This document shows, piece by piece, positions 1 through 9,015 of a stretch of 64,000 nt of DNA. Position 1 is the stretch's first letter. Every line of letters begins with the position of its first letter. The notes below the pieces were generated by a model, which was given only the letters and a program-made list of their open reading frames with translations, searched no databases and was not told where the DNA came from. The DNA is from Spodoptera frugiperda (taxonomy: Eukaryota; Arthropoda; Insecta; Lepidoptera; Noctuidae). The stretch covers positions 11,800,315 through 11,864,314 of the forward strand of contig NC_064239.1 in NCBI RefSeq assembly GCF_023101765.2, read 5' to 3'. Both the position numbers and the translations under genes were made by a program.

Positions 1-2028
1 CGTTAGAACGAGAACGCATCCGTATCAAGTCTGGAAAAGAGATGCAGGATGCTCGCCAGCGGCTCCAGGAGCAGGAGATGCAGAAACTGGTGGAACAGCG
101 ACGACGTGAGAAGTTAGAGGATCAGAAGGCCAGGGAACGAGTCCGTGCTCAGATAGAAGCAGATAAACAGGCTCGGAAGTAAGTTAGAAAATAATAATGT
201 ATGAATATTTATTTAATATTGCCCCATACTAAAGGTGCTCCCACACAGCGGTTATATAACGTTATACAACAATGTGTAACAATAACATTTGTGTATAAAC
301 AAATTATGACAGTGGTTGTAGAGTATGTTACATGCTATTATAAATGTTACACAATGTTGTATAACGTTATATAGCTGCTGTGTTTTATGTTGCCCCATAC
401 TAAGATATTCGCTGGGACTGTGGGTGGGTGGCTGTAACGAACGCCCGTTGGCGTTCCACAGCAATCAATACTCGTATTTCTTTTTTATATCATTTTGCTG
501 TAAACATTTATTTGAATGAGACTAAAATGCAACGTCACGCCTTTTATCCCCGAATGGGTAGGTAGAGGTGCACATAACAGCATGCAATGCCGCTATACAA
601 CATACATCCACTTCTTACCGTTTGTGTTATGTAATAGGGGGTGAGAATGAGACTAAAATGCCCTGAATAAATTTCCAGGTTAGCAGCAGGCGGCCAGCCT
701 CCAGTAGTAGTGGCCCCTGCAGCCGTGGTGCCCCCGCCCAGTGCTCCGGCCCCTAAAGTGGCATACGATCAGGCACGCATACAGATCCGACTGCCCGATG
801 GCAAGGCACTCGCACACACATTCGGTGCTAAGGAACAACTTGCTGCAGTCAGGTATTCATTAAATATTTATTTTTTTATTGGATGAAATTGCTTAATCTG
901 TTTGTAAATGTACTAAGAATTGTTTTATGATAGAAATTGAATATTCTAAAGTATCTAGTATCTATTGAATATTCTGGTGTCAAAATTCCATAGAATGTCT
1001 TATAACAAATCCACAGAATTGAATTCTATTCAAATTAGAATTACATAATAAATATATTAAAAGTAATTTTTACTAAATTATGACAAGCATTAAATTTAAA
1101 ATATAATTTCAGGGGAATCCCAGTCGTATATATTTTTGTCATAAGTAGGTATCTAGTTATCAGTACAGAGATATCAATAATTGCATAGTAATTTATCTTC
1201 TACACTTAATGAATCGTAATCGAAGTGATTAAACGATTTAAAACTTAAGACTGGTCAGCTCGACCCGGAGCTGTGGACTACCTAGCGGGTTACCGGGGCT
1301 CCTGCTCGAAAAGCAGGAGTGGTCGGGGTGGTTTTTTTTTTACTTAGTCAGTAAGTCTGACACTTCCTCTCGCCTCGCCCAAGGCGGGAAAAGTCGTTGG
1401 ATGAATTTCAGTTTTATTGATATTGTGAAATTTCGTACTCTTCAGTAGCAGTTACAGTGTTAAAGTTAGTTACCTAAACTAATCGAGAAAACCTCGACTA
1501 GTTTCAAGTCACACTAGGATTCATGTTTATCTGATTATTTTAATTTCAGACTGTATCTACAAATGAACGCTGCTGAGTACGCCCAACAGGACAGTTTCAA
1601 GATGATGACCACATTCCCTAAGAAAATCTTCACCTCAGAGGACTATGACAAACCTTTGGATTTATTAGGTTTGTTAGAGTTATTTATTTACTAATTTTTA
1701 TCCATAATTTTACCTGTATATGTAAAAGAATTTGATCGTAGAATGAATTATCGTGAGTCTATCGCTTTTCAACTTTCTGTATAAAAGAATGGTATTCAAC
1801 ACAACCTCACTTACACAACAAAACAACGCAAACGTTGTTTCACGGCGATTTTCTGTGAGGTCGTGGTATCCCTCCGGTCGAGCTGGACCATTCGTGCCGA
1901 AGCATGGTTCTCCCATACTTAGAATTCATACAAAACATTCAAAATTTATGATATTTTTCAACATTTATGGTATTTTTCCAGGTCTGGTACCGTCAGCAGT
2001 GATTATAGTGTCGCGGGGACCTCAGTGA
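1..2028 (+). CDS. UBXN1: UBXN1-like UBX domain protein (3' part, four exons)
   Basis: Exons are 1-178 (open at the window edge), 679-852, 1550-1668 and 1982-2028; every junction is GT-AG and keeps frame, ending with TGA at 2026-2028. Exon 1 encodes a highly charged coiled coil rich in Glu, Arg, Gln and Lys. Exon 2 has an Ala/Pro linker and then the UBX start IQIRLPDGKALAHTF. Exons 3 and 4 finish the UBX fold with LYLQMNA, FPKKIFTSEDYDKPL and the family C-terminus GLVPSAVIIVS. The charged helix followed by a C-terminal UBX domain is the UBXN1/SAKS1 layout. Known family members bind the p97/VCP AAA-ATPase through UBX and ubiquitin through an N-terminal UBA domain; the UBA part would lie upstream of the window. 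The introns hold a SINE fragment (531-661), repeat A (1258-1412) and repeat B (1800-1923). Confidence 0.92.
531..644 (-). repeat. 5'-truncated tRNA-type SINE (family D) with perfect target duplication
   Basis: This is the 3' portion of SINE family D in reverse orientation, with its characteristic GGCGTGACG end and the CACCCCCTATTACAT segment. It is flanked by a perfect 17-bp direct repeat (514-530 and 645-661), the hallmark of LINE-driven target-primed insertion. It sits in the first visible intron of the UBXN1-like gene. Confidence 0.85.
1258..1412 (+). repeat. Repeat A copy
   Basis: Family A shares the blocks GGAGCTG-GGACTACCTAGCGGG, ACCGGGGCTC, TTAGTCAGTAAGAGTCTGAC and CATTGGATGAT, and usually ends in an A-run, which points to retroposition. 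I found no clear Pol III boxes. This copy lies in the second visible intron of the UBXN1-like gene. Confidence 0.85.
1800..1923 (-). repeat. Repeat B copy (5' part)
   Basis: Family B reads GTGGGAGAGCCATGCTTCGG at one end and CATCAGGTGATCCGTC plus GGCTTATACCATAAAA at the other; the A-rich end suggests a SINE-like retroposon. Here only the first ~120 bp are present, reversed, in the last intron of the UBXN1-like gene. Confidence 0.85.
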
Positions 2029-2045
2029 GCAGCCAAATAATTAAT

Positions 2046-2051
2046 AATAAA
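2046..2051 (+). terminator. Candidate poly(A) signal for the UBXN1-like gene
   Basis: AATAAA lies 18 bases after the stop codon; another AATAAA is at 2154-2159. Either could define the 3' end. The RTE-type tail that begins near 2183 marks the end of likely unique 3' UTR. Confidence 0.45.
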
Positions 2052-2182
2052 TTAATAAGTGATATGCCGACAGTACCGATGTCAGTTTATTCTCTGCAAA
2101 GGGTGAGGGGAGGCACAAAACTTCAATTAATTCATTCTCAAAGACTTGCTGGAAATAAAGTCTGTGTTCTGTATGTATTTGT

Positions 2183-2350
2183 TTCATTTATACACGCTCT
2201 GCTCGGCTCCTATTGATCATAGCGTGATGTTTTATAGGCCTGATGTGTAACACCCGGTTATGGACTATCCAATACAAAAAATATTTTTCAAATCGGACCA
2301 GTAGTTCCGGAGATGAGCGCGTTCAAACAAACAAACAGCTTTCTTCAGCT
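2183..2350 (-). repeat. RTE-type LINE 3' tail
   Basis: It contains the recurrent blocks GGCTCCTATTGATCATAGCG and GACCAGTAGTTCCGGAGAT and the run CAAACAAACAGC. The same tail recurs near 12546, 45553 and 55768. Assignment to RTE is from memory of lepidopteran repeats. Confidence 0.6.
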
Positions 2351-2980
2351 AAGCTAAAAGTAGTAAGTAGAATAAGTATTATTGTCTAATTTATCTTAAA
2401 ATAGTATTTACTCTTCAGGCAATAAAACGCGTGACGCATTATGTAAAACAACAAATATTTATTTATTTACTTATTTACAAACTTGTTTTATAGAAACAGT
2501 AAAAAAAATTTATCAAAATCATTGAAATTACTATAATGCGTTATCTATTTAAAGTTATTTACTTTTAAACAATAATTTCTTCGTCGAATTCTTGCTTATA
2601 ATTATAATAAAAATACATATGTATTTAAAATATCAAAAACATTACAAAATATGTCTTGTATGTACATCTAAATAAAAACAAGAATAAATTTCGTCAGACT
2701 AATAAAATTATTATTATGTTTTTTGGCTTACCCAACCAGTCGAGTTTCTCGTCAAACAGTTACGTGAGTTTGCCGAAATACATATCAATTAAAAACAAGA
2801 ATGTCATCTCAGAATGAGAGTTTAACACATCACTCTCTAGATGGCGTTAGTAGACCGCTGAATCGCGGTGTTAAGATTTTCCTGCGAAACATGACCTACC
2901 GTGGTCAAGTTCGAGTCGTCAAGTTCAAGACACGTACAGTCGTAGACAGTTCCATGGCTCTTCTGTACATAATAACTAAG
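2351..2980. other. AT-rich spacer with a family G fragment
   Basis: No gene is seen. Positions 2725-2790 match family G (GTCGAGTTTCTCGTCAAACA, CAGTTACGTGAGT). A 61-codon open frame at 2801-2986 has no recognisable features and may be leader sequence of the gag-protease transcript. Confidence 0.5.
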
Positions 2981-2990
2981 AAGTGATATT

Positions 2991-2998
2991 TATATAAG
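2991..2998 (+). promoter_or_regulatory. TATA-like element upstream of the gag-protease ORF
   Basis: TATATAAG, in the context GATATTTATATAAGTG, lies 237 bases before the ATG at 3235. It is a plausible core promoter, but no transcript start can be read from sequence alone. Confidence 0.35.
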
Positions 2999-3234
2999 TG
3001 AATAGTAGTGATAGTGTGCAGTAAGTGATAAGTGAGGACTTTAGTAGACAGTACAGTGATAGTGAACGGAAGAGGAGAAACGCCTGCAGGGATAAGAGTT
3101 GCAAGAAGTTACTCTATCGCGCCCAAGAGTTTGCAAATTAGCAGGCTCTCAAACATTTTTGGATTTACATACATTGAACAGTGTAGGTTTCAGAGCTTGT
3201 TTCCTAGGAATAAAACCTCTGTACGCCACCCACC

Positions 3235-4392
3235 ATGTTACCGAACCAACGAGCACGTTCGTTTGCGCAAACGGTGTCATACAACGGTAACAGGGATTAC
3301 GAACACGTGGAGAGATTTATAGCAAGCGCTAAAAAGTACAAGGAAATGAAGAAATTATCCGAAATTGATGCATTACAAAGCTTGCCCTTTATTCTTAAGG
3401 GCGATGCAGCAAACTGGTGGCAAACGGTCAAAGACAAGATCGTTACTTGGAAAGATTTCGAATCCGAGTTACGAAAAGAATTTGCTCCTAGGAAACCGGC
3501 TTACATCATTTACTCAGAAATTGGTCAACTGAAACAGCAACCAGACGAATTGACGGAGCGGTTCGTAGCCAAGCATCGCGCGCTGTTCAACCAGTTGCCC
3601 GATCCACCATTACGTGAAGAAACCCAATTGGACATGATGTACGGCAATTTGCTTCCAAAGATTCAGGATCTGATTCCAAGGGAAACTATTCAAACATTTG
3701 ATGGTTTATTGGAGGCCGCAAGAGGGATCGACCGACCGAGGGCTAAAGATACTGCGCAAGCCAATTCTGGCACTGAAGTTCGGGCAGGTAGGAAAAGGAC
3801 GCGTTGTAACTTTTGTAGAATGTTTGGCCACGCGGCCGATGTTTGTAGGAAGAAGCAAAGAGTTATGTCGGAAAACGCCGCAAATGTGACAAAATCTGAA
3901 ACAAACACTGAATCTGCTGTTGCGGAGCCGGCTCAATCTTCAGTAACGCCACCAGCCGTTGAAGACTCGAAGGAAGGTAGCAGTAGTATTGCATTAGATA
4001 TTAGACCTCGCCTGATGATTGAAATTAGTATCGGAACGGCACAGGAAATGGCGTTCATTGACACAGGTGCCAAAACGAGTCTCGCATCCCACAAGCTGTA
4101 CAGCTATTTGAAGAACATTGGCTTTCATTTCCAAGAGGAGAATACAGTAGTAACCTTGGCAGACGGAGTGCCGAGACCACAGAACATACTGACTGGCAGG
4201 ATTCCCGTCAAACTGAAGGATCGCTGTATCCTCACAAAGTTCATTGTGTTGCCCGAGGCCCGCGATAATGATACATTGCTTGGAGTCGATTTCATTGTAG
4301 ACGCTCGCATGATAATAAATATACCTCAACTAGCGTGGAACTTCGAAGATGAACCCGATGTTCATTACGACTTAATTCAAGAAAGTACTTGA
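3235..4392 (+). CDS. Gag-protease protein of Ty3/Gypsy type, possibly domesticated
   Basis: The uninterrupted 385-residue frame has three retroelement parts. Residues ~20-165 resemble a Ty3/Gypsy capsid domain (motifs ALQSLPFILKGDAANWW, WKDFESELRKEF). Residues 191-204 form one CCHC zinc knuckle (CNFCRMFGHAADVC). Residues ~258-365 are a retropepsin-like domain with catalytic DTG at 276-278 and the family motif LLGVDF at 348-353. The gag family multimerises and binds RNA; the protease normally cleaves polyproteins as a dimer. No reverse transcriptase, RNase H or integrase follows, and I see no flanking LTR pair. The ATG has a good context (CACCATG). Insect gag genes of Arc type have related ancestry, but an RT-less retroelement derivative is equally possible. 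An AATAAA follows at 4635-4640. Confidence 0.85.
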   Translation: MLPNQRARSFAQTVSYNGNRDYEHVERFIASAKKYKEMKKLSEIDALQSLPFILKGDAANWWQTVKDKIVTWKDFESELRKEFAPRKPAYIIYSEIGQLKQQPDELTERFVAKHRALFNQLPDPPLREETQLDMMYGNLLPKIQDLIPRETIQTFDGLLEAARGIDRPRAKDTAQANSGTEVRAGRKRTRCNFCRMFGHAADVCRKKQRVMSENAANVTKSETNTESAVAEPAQSSVTPPAVEDSKEGSSSIALDIRPRLMIEISIGTAQEMAFIDTGAKTSLASHKLYSYLKNIGFHFQEENTVVTLADGVPRPQNILTGRIPVKLKDRCILTKFIVLPEARDNDTLLGVDFIVDARMIINIPQLAWNFEDEPDVHYDLIQEST

Positions 4393-4634
4393 TTTGTATT
4401 TCTACTTTTTGTTCTTAAATTCAAATGTCCTTGTCTTCAGATTATTAAAGTTTTGATATGTATTGAATGTTGTACTAATTTCTCTCTTGATTACATATCC
4501 CTATATTTCATAAAACAGTACCTACATACCACAGAAATATTAATTATATCTATGGTGTACATCTACCTACATTGGATAAGGAATGTAGATTATGTTAATG
4601 TAGTCTAATTCATAACAACAATTTTCAACAAGAC

Positions 4635-4640
4635 AATAAA
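4635..4640 (+). terminator. Candidate poly(A) signal after the gag-protease ORF
   Basis: AATAAA lies 243 bases downstream of the stop, in the short gap between this ORF and the convergent RNase T2 gene. It suggests that the gag-protease ORF has its own 3' end rather than a downstream LTR. Confidence 0.4.
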
Positions 4641-4712
4641 GGCTAAAGTATACAATAGAAATTATAAAAATTAATTGAATTACCTAGAGTGGAACGTTAA
4701 ACATCCTAGATA

Positions 4713-6117
4713 TTATACAGTGGCAGGGTAAATGACATCCTCGTCACAACTAGTATCATCAATAACTGTATTACAATCAATGAAGATGTAGTGTGTATCG
4801 AAACACAAACGGATTTCTTTTATATACGAGACTCCATTTTTTAATTTTTGACACACAATAAATGGCTGCTTCCCCGTCCTGCCTTCTACGGCACGGACGA
4901 AAGCATGTGGACTATACTTCTTGACGTCAGAAGGGAAGACTTGAGCGTCTTCCAACATGCCTTTGACCCAGTACTTGAGGTTCCACTCTACGCCTTTCTT
5001 GAAGTATCTGAATTGCGTGCTGAAGGGTTCCATGACGCTGGCGCAAGTGCCGTGTCTGTTCCATTCGTGCTCCCATAAGCTGTTGGGCATTGTTCCTGTA
5101 ATTGAGATTTTTATGTGAAAAGTTGTATTTAATTGTAGTCGAACTTACTTCTTTTGTATAGGGTCTTCCTTCTTCGCCTTAACTCCAAAACTAAATACGT
5201 ATAAGGCCGGCAACGCACTTGTACCTAATTCCTCCGCTGTTACTGGTGTACAATCCAACTGTCCATGGGCGGCGACGATTGCCTACCATACTAGTACCCT
5301 TAGTACGAGTTCGCTTTACGTTAACGGAAAACGAAAGGAGAGCGCGTTTGGTGCTCTGATTGGCTAGCTCGAATGAACCAACCAATTAGAGCGCCGAACG
5401 CCGTCTCGTTTCGATCTCGTTTACCGTAAAACAAACTCGTACTAAGCCTACAGGTAATTTATTAATCGACTAATAAAGGAAATTACCTTCAAAAATATTC
5501 ATCCACGCCTGTTTTAGCTCAGGTTTTATGTCTCGGATTTGGTTTTCGTCAAACTTCCATGATTTATCGCAGTATTCTGGGAAGGTGTCGTCTTTCTTTC
5601 TCCACGGCCAAATGCCGTGTAGGGTCCATCGGCCGAACGCTGTGGGGAAGACGCAGCGGTTGGCTCTGCGTTGTTGCATCCAATACTTGCAGTAGGTGAT
5701 GGGCCATTTTTGTGACAACACTATCATGTCGAAATAATCTTCGTCCTTCGCACTCGTGTCTTGAATGGCAGTTATGTAGGCGTAGTGCGTGCTAGGAATA
5801 GAAATGTGGTTTTATTATTCTGTGACACACTTCAGACAAGAGCAACCTGAGGCAGTCTATTGCTGTACTAGAGCCATCCTCTACATAAGAATTTTGCTAT
5901 AACCTCCACGCCAGACAAGCGGATTGGAGGTCGCAGTTATCATCATATCATCGCCGTGTCTCTGTGATGTTGTGTGGTCTATTCCCTTAGCTGGCACTTG
6001 TGACACCCGTGGGTAGAGTAGGGAGTAGAAAATTATTCAAATGATGTAGGTACCTATGTATTTAGTAAAATTCACTTACCTTAAAAACACTAAAACTAAT
6101 ATATTAGTTTTAAACAT
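4713..6117 (-). CDS. Secreted RNase T2 family ribonuclease, copy 1
   Basis: Exons on the minus strand are 6117-6080, 5791-5487 and 5095-4713 (stop at 4713-4715); they join in frame to 241 residues. Exon 1 (38 nt, starting MFKTNILVLVFL) plus the start of exon 2 forms a signal peptide ending near residue 21, so the product is secretory or lysosomal. CAS1 is WTLHGIWP (residues 68-75, catalytic His71) and CAS2 is LWEHEWNRHGTC (residues 121-132; His124, Glu125, His129). Family enzymes cleave single-stranded RNA through a 2',3'-cyclic phosphate. The CAS2 lysine usual before the last His is Arg128 here. Paired Cys residues (47, 59, 87, 132) fit the family's disulfides. The second intron holds a repeat B fragment and a palindromic MITE. 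It is a tandem relative of the gene at 10987-13192. Confidence 0.9.
5193..5292 (+). repeat. Repeat B fragment in RNase T2 copy 1 intron
   Basis: It carries GGCCGGCAACGCACTTGTA, then CCATGGGCGGCGACGATTGC, and stops where MITE F begins. The remaining 3' end of repeat B is not seen after the MITE, so this copy is truncated. Confidence 0.75.
5295..5455. repeat. Palindromic MITE family F, copy 1
   Basis: The two ends are near-inverted copies (CCTTAGTACGAGTTCGCTTT and AAACAAACTCGTACTAAGCC), and the inner arms carry GAGCGC..CTCTGATTGG and CCAATTAGAGCGCC. Related copies are at 8304-8468 and 46236-46377, with a fragment at 7010-7062. No coding capacity. Confidence 0.85.
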
Positions 6118-6821
6118 TTCTTTAAACATGAATTTAATCAAAGAATATCCTTAAAAGAAATATCCATAGGTCCTATTCAATTTTAAACTTTACAAAAATA
6201 TTTAAACTTGAAGTAAAAGTAAAAAGTATATAAAAATTAAATTTCAAATTAATACATTAGCTAGCAAACAAATACGGTTCACGTTCGAAGATGAATCCGA
6301 CAAAATGATCTAATAATTACGTAACTTTCTTTATATATTGTGCAGACACAAATGTAGCTATGTTTAGGTTTACTTACCTCCTTGTTTTGATATCAATAGA
6401 TATTTTCATAAACAGTTATTTTATAGGTATTTATTTTATACATTATCCTATTCACTCATGCCTTTTATGAAAATGTGTAATAATACAATAGGTACGTAGT
6501 TAATGAATAGCTTTTACTAGATACATCATCGATTCTTAAGACTGCCTCGGTGGTATGTACTGGTGACAAGTGCGGGTCAACGTACAAGATAGTTTTCATT
6601 AAGAGTTTAAACACAAAACATGCATTTTCTAGTAAAATGGTTATATAATAATTAGTTCATAGCCAGATAAAGTAAAAGAACAAGACGTAATGTCTATTTC
6701 GATTCGCCAGAATGCCATTCGAGTTTTTCAGACTTTTAGTAAAATCATAATAAAACAGAGTCTGGAAATTTACCATGATATGCTGAGCATGTCCCATTAT
6801 AATATGTAATTCATGACAACT
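6118..6821. other. 5' flank of RNase T2 copy 1
   Basis: AT-rich, with no repeats I can delimit beyond SINE D scraps near 6539-6560 and 6730-6760. On the minus strand a donor-like AAGGAG|GTAAGTAAAC occurs near 6370, which could end a non-coding first exon. Confidence 0.3.
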
Positions 6822-6958
6822 GGGGCCTTAGTCTGCTATTACAATTGTGTCAGAATGAAAGAAGAGGACGGAGCTATACAACTTACATAGCTCCGTCCCT
6901 CTTGCACTGCTCAATGATCGACCATTCTGACACAATTGTAATAGCAGACTAAGGCCCC
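6822..6958. repeat. Short palindromic MITE (K)
   Basis: Both ends start GGGGCCTTAGTCTGCTATTA on opposite strands, and the arms match for about 36 bases. An inner pair (GGACGGAGCTAT and ATAGCTCCGTCC) folds as well, so the whole 137 bp can form one hairpin. Confidence 0.85.
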
Positions 6959-7009
6959 TGGTGGATGCTACGTTAACATTAATCTGTGCATCTCTGCTTA
7001 TCCTTTCTG

Positions 7010-7062
7010 TACCTTTAGTACAAGTTTGTTTTCGTTCAACGTAAAGCAACCACCATAATTGT
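7010..7062. repeat. MITE F fragment
   Basis: It keeps CTTTAGTACAAGTTTG and AACGTAAAGCAACC from family F but lacks the central palindrome. Confidence 0.5.
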
Positions 7063-7278
7063 ACAGGGTTTTAAAGGCGTGATTTTACCTACTTTGTTAT
7101 TTCTTGCAGTAGGATTGCTAATCAGAAGAAAGGTTGGTACCATAATATTTTGTAAAATATACAGAAGCGAAAATAAAAGCAATATTTTAGAGAAATAAAA
7201 CCTTTTAATACACAAATATAATAACATCAAGTATTCTTCAATACAAAAATACAATAAAGTTAACATTATATTTGCTTT

Positions 7279-7745
7279 GCTAGCGCGTCAGGCGCGAGCG
7301 ATCTAGAAGCGAACGCGAAGCGGTGCGGTGACACGCGAATTCAACGCGATGCGGTATGACGCGGCGGCTATGTCCTACGTGCATGTGAATCATTTCGCTT
7401 TGTTTCTGTTTCCGACATTATAAACAAAAACGTGAAAATACTTATTAAGAAAATCGATCGAGTGTCGCACCGCGCCTCACCGCATCCCACGAGTTGAACT
7501 CCTTGCCGGAGTCTGTGTTTTCTGATGGGTGTCTTCAAAGCCCGAGTGAATAGGTTGCTTATGGGCAGACGTGCTCCATCGTAGGCCGCATCATCACTTA
7601 CCATCAGGTGAAATAGCGGCCAAACGTCGACCCATTAAATGAAACGAGCGGTTGATTACGTCGGCCACGTCAATAGGTTTGTTGTTTTCGCGCCGCACCG
7701 GACCGCATCGTCTTCGCCTCTAGATCGCTCACGCAGGACGTCGCA
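7279..7745. repeat. GC-rich inverted-repeat element (L) carrying a nested repeat E
   Basis: The left end GAGCGATCTAGAAGCGAA and the right end TTCGCCTCTAGATCGCTC are inverted over about 55 bp with mismatches. Inner arms rich in GCGGTGCGGTG and CGCACCGCGCC pair as well. A reversed copy of repeat E fills about 7485-7640. Confidence 0.65.
7485..7640 (-). repeat. Repeat E copy nested in element L
   Basis: Family E reads GTCGACGTTTGGCCGCTAT, GATGATGCGGCCTACGATGG, CCCATAAGCAACCTATTCAC, TTTGAAGACACCC and CAGACTCCGGCA. This reversed copy interrupts the right half of element L. Others are at 41335, 41966 and 63514. Confidence 0.8.
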
Positions 7746-8303
7746 AAATAGGAATTCAGAGAGCAAGGCAAACCAAAAATATATTTGAGGTTTTTTTAAA
7801 AAGATGGAAGTAATTTGTTGTAGATATTTCCTTCGTTAGAGATGTTATTTTAGCGTATAAATATTTACGGCCTTTAGACTAGGTCGCCCTTAATCAACAG
7901 TGGCGCCGTCTAACAAGAACTAATGTACGAAAGCTATTTTAGTATAAAAACTACATATTTATTATCCCAAAATACATTTAAAAATTTGAAATATACAATA
8001 TTTTTATTTAATTGTAAAATTAATAGAAAAATATTATGCCATTTTAATACATACACGGTATATGAACCTGCTTATTCACAATGTTATTTATTTAATTATT
8101 TTAGCTAAATCTTTGAAATAGCAGGCACTATAGATTTAGTAAACGTTTCCATATCATTCTAGTGTTATACAAACAAGATAGAAAATAGTGTGTATTCTTT
8201 AAGGCCCGCTTCGCAATGGATTATTAATTTGCAATTAGCTTAACTCACATAATATTATTTTGAACTTTGGGTTCATTATAAGGCACTGAATATACTATAA
8301 AGA
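7746..8303. other. AT-rich spacer
   Basis: No gene or repeat could be supported; a 61-codon frame at 7923-8108 is low-complexity and has no coding character. Confidence 0.4.
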
Positions 8304-8468
8304 AACTGTACCATTAGTACGAGTTTGCTTTACGTTTAAAGTAATCGAAACGAGAGAATGTTCGGCTTTATGATTGGTTGGTTTATTCGAGCCTGCCAAT
8401 CAAAGCGCCGAACGCGCTTTTGTTTCGAGTACTTTATACGTAAAGCAAACTAATACTAAGGGTACAGG
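8304..8468. repeat. Palindromic MITE family F, copy 2
   Basis: The terminal arms read ATTAGTACGAGTTTGCTTTA and ACGTAAAGCAAACTAATACT. The inner arms carry CTTTATGATTGGTTGG and GCCAATCAAAGCGCC. It is the copy closest to a full palindrome. Confidence 0.85.
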
Positions 8469-9015
8469 TTTTTGGTAGTGTTTTAGAGTAATTTCTTTAT
8501 TTAATCTATATTCCCGATTAAATTAAGAAAGACGATATAGTTGGAATAAAAAAAATATACATCCTTTTTAAAACCCAAATTAAAATTTTCAAAATATGAA
8601 CCACATTGGTTAGATATTAACTACAGCCAAAGAAAATGGTAAAAAAAGACTTTAACCATAAAATTAATTGAATAAATTACATTAAAAACTTATTTCGGTA
8701 AAAAGTAGACATACTAATTTTGATAGCGACTTGCCATCAGCGACTGAAGCGCCATTGACGCTTTTTAGCAGTCGTCTATCACCCTGCCTCTGCTTCACAA
8801 ATTGGCCCAACCAATGACCAAAGGCCATTGACCACAAAATTGTAATTAATTCAATAATCGCACGTCTACAGATAGTGACATTTATTTACTAATTGCACCG
8901 TATTTAAGTACACAAAATTATAATCTCATAACTAATTAAATTATTATAAAAAACTAAAAAGCAAACTTAATATCATTCTACAAACAAAGGTTCCAAATAT
9001 GAAATGTATGTATCT
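8469..9015. other. AT-rich spacer
   Basis: I see no gene, repeat or motif that I can support in this stretch between MITE F and the piggyBac-like element. Confidence 0.4.

Noticed and set aside
2801..2986. 61-codon frame starting MSSQNESLTHH upstream of the gag-protease ORF
   Set aside because: No homology that I recognise and no downstream continuity; kept only as a possible leader region.
2029..5095. A pair of LTRs around the gag-protease ORF
   Set aside because: I compared the upstream and downstream flanks by eye and found no direct repeat long enough to be an LTR pair. Alignment software should confirm.
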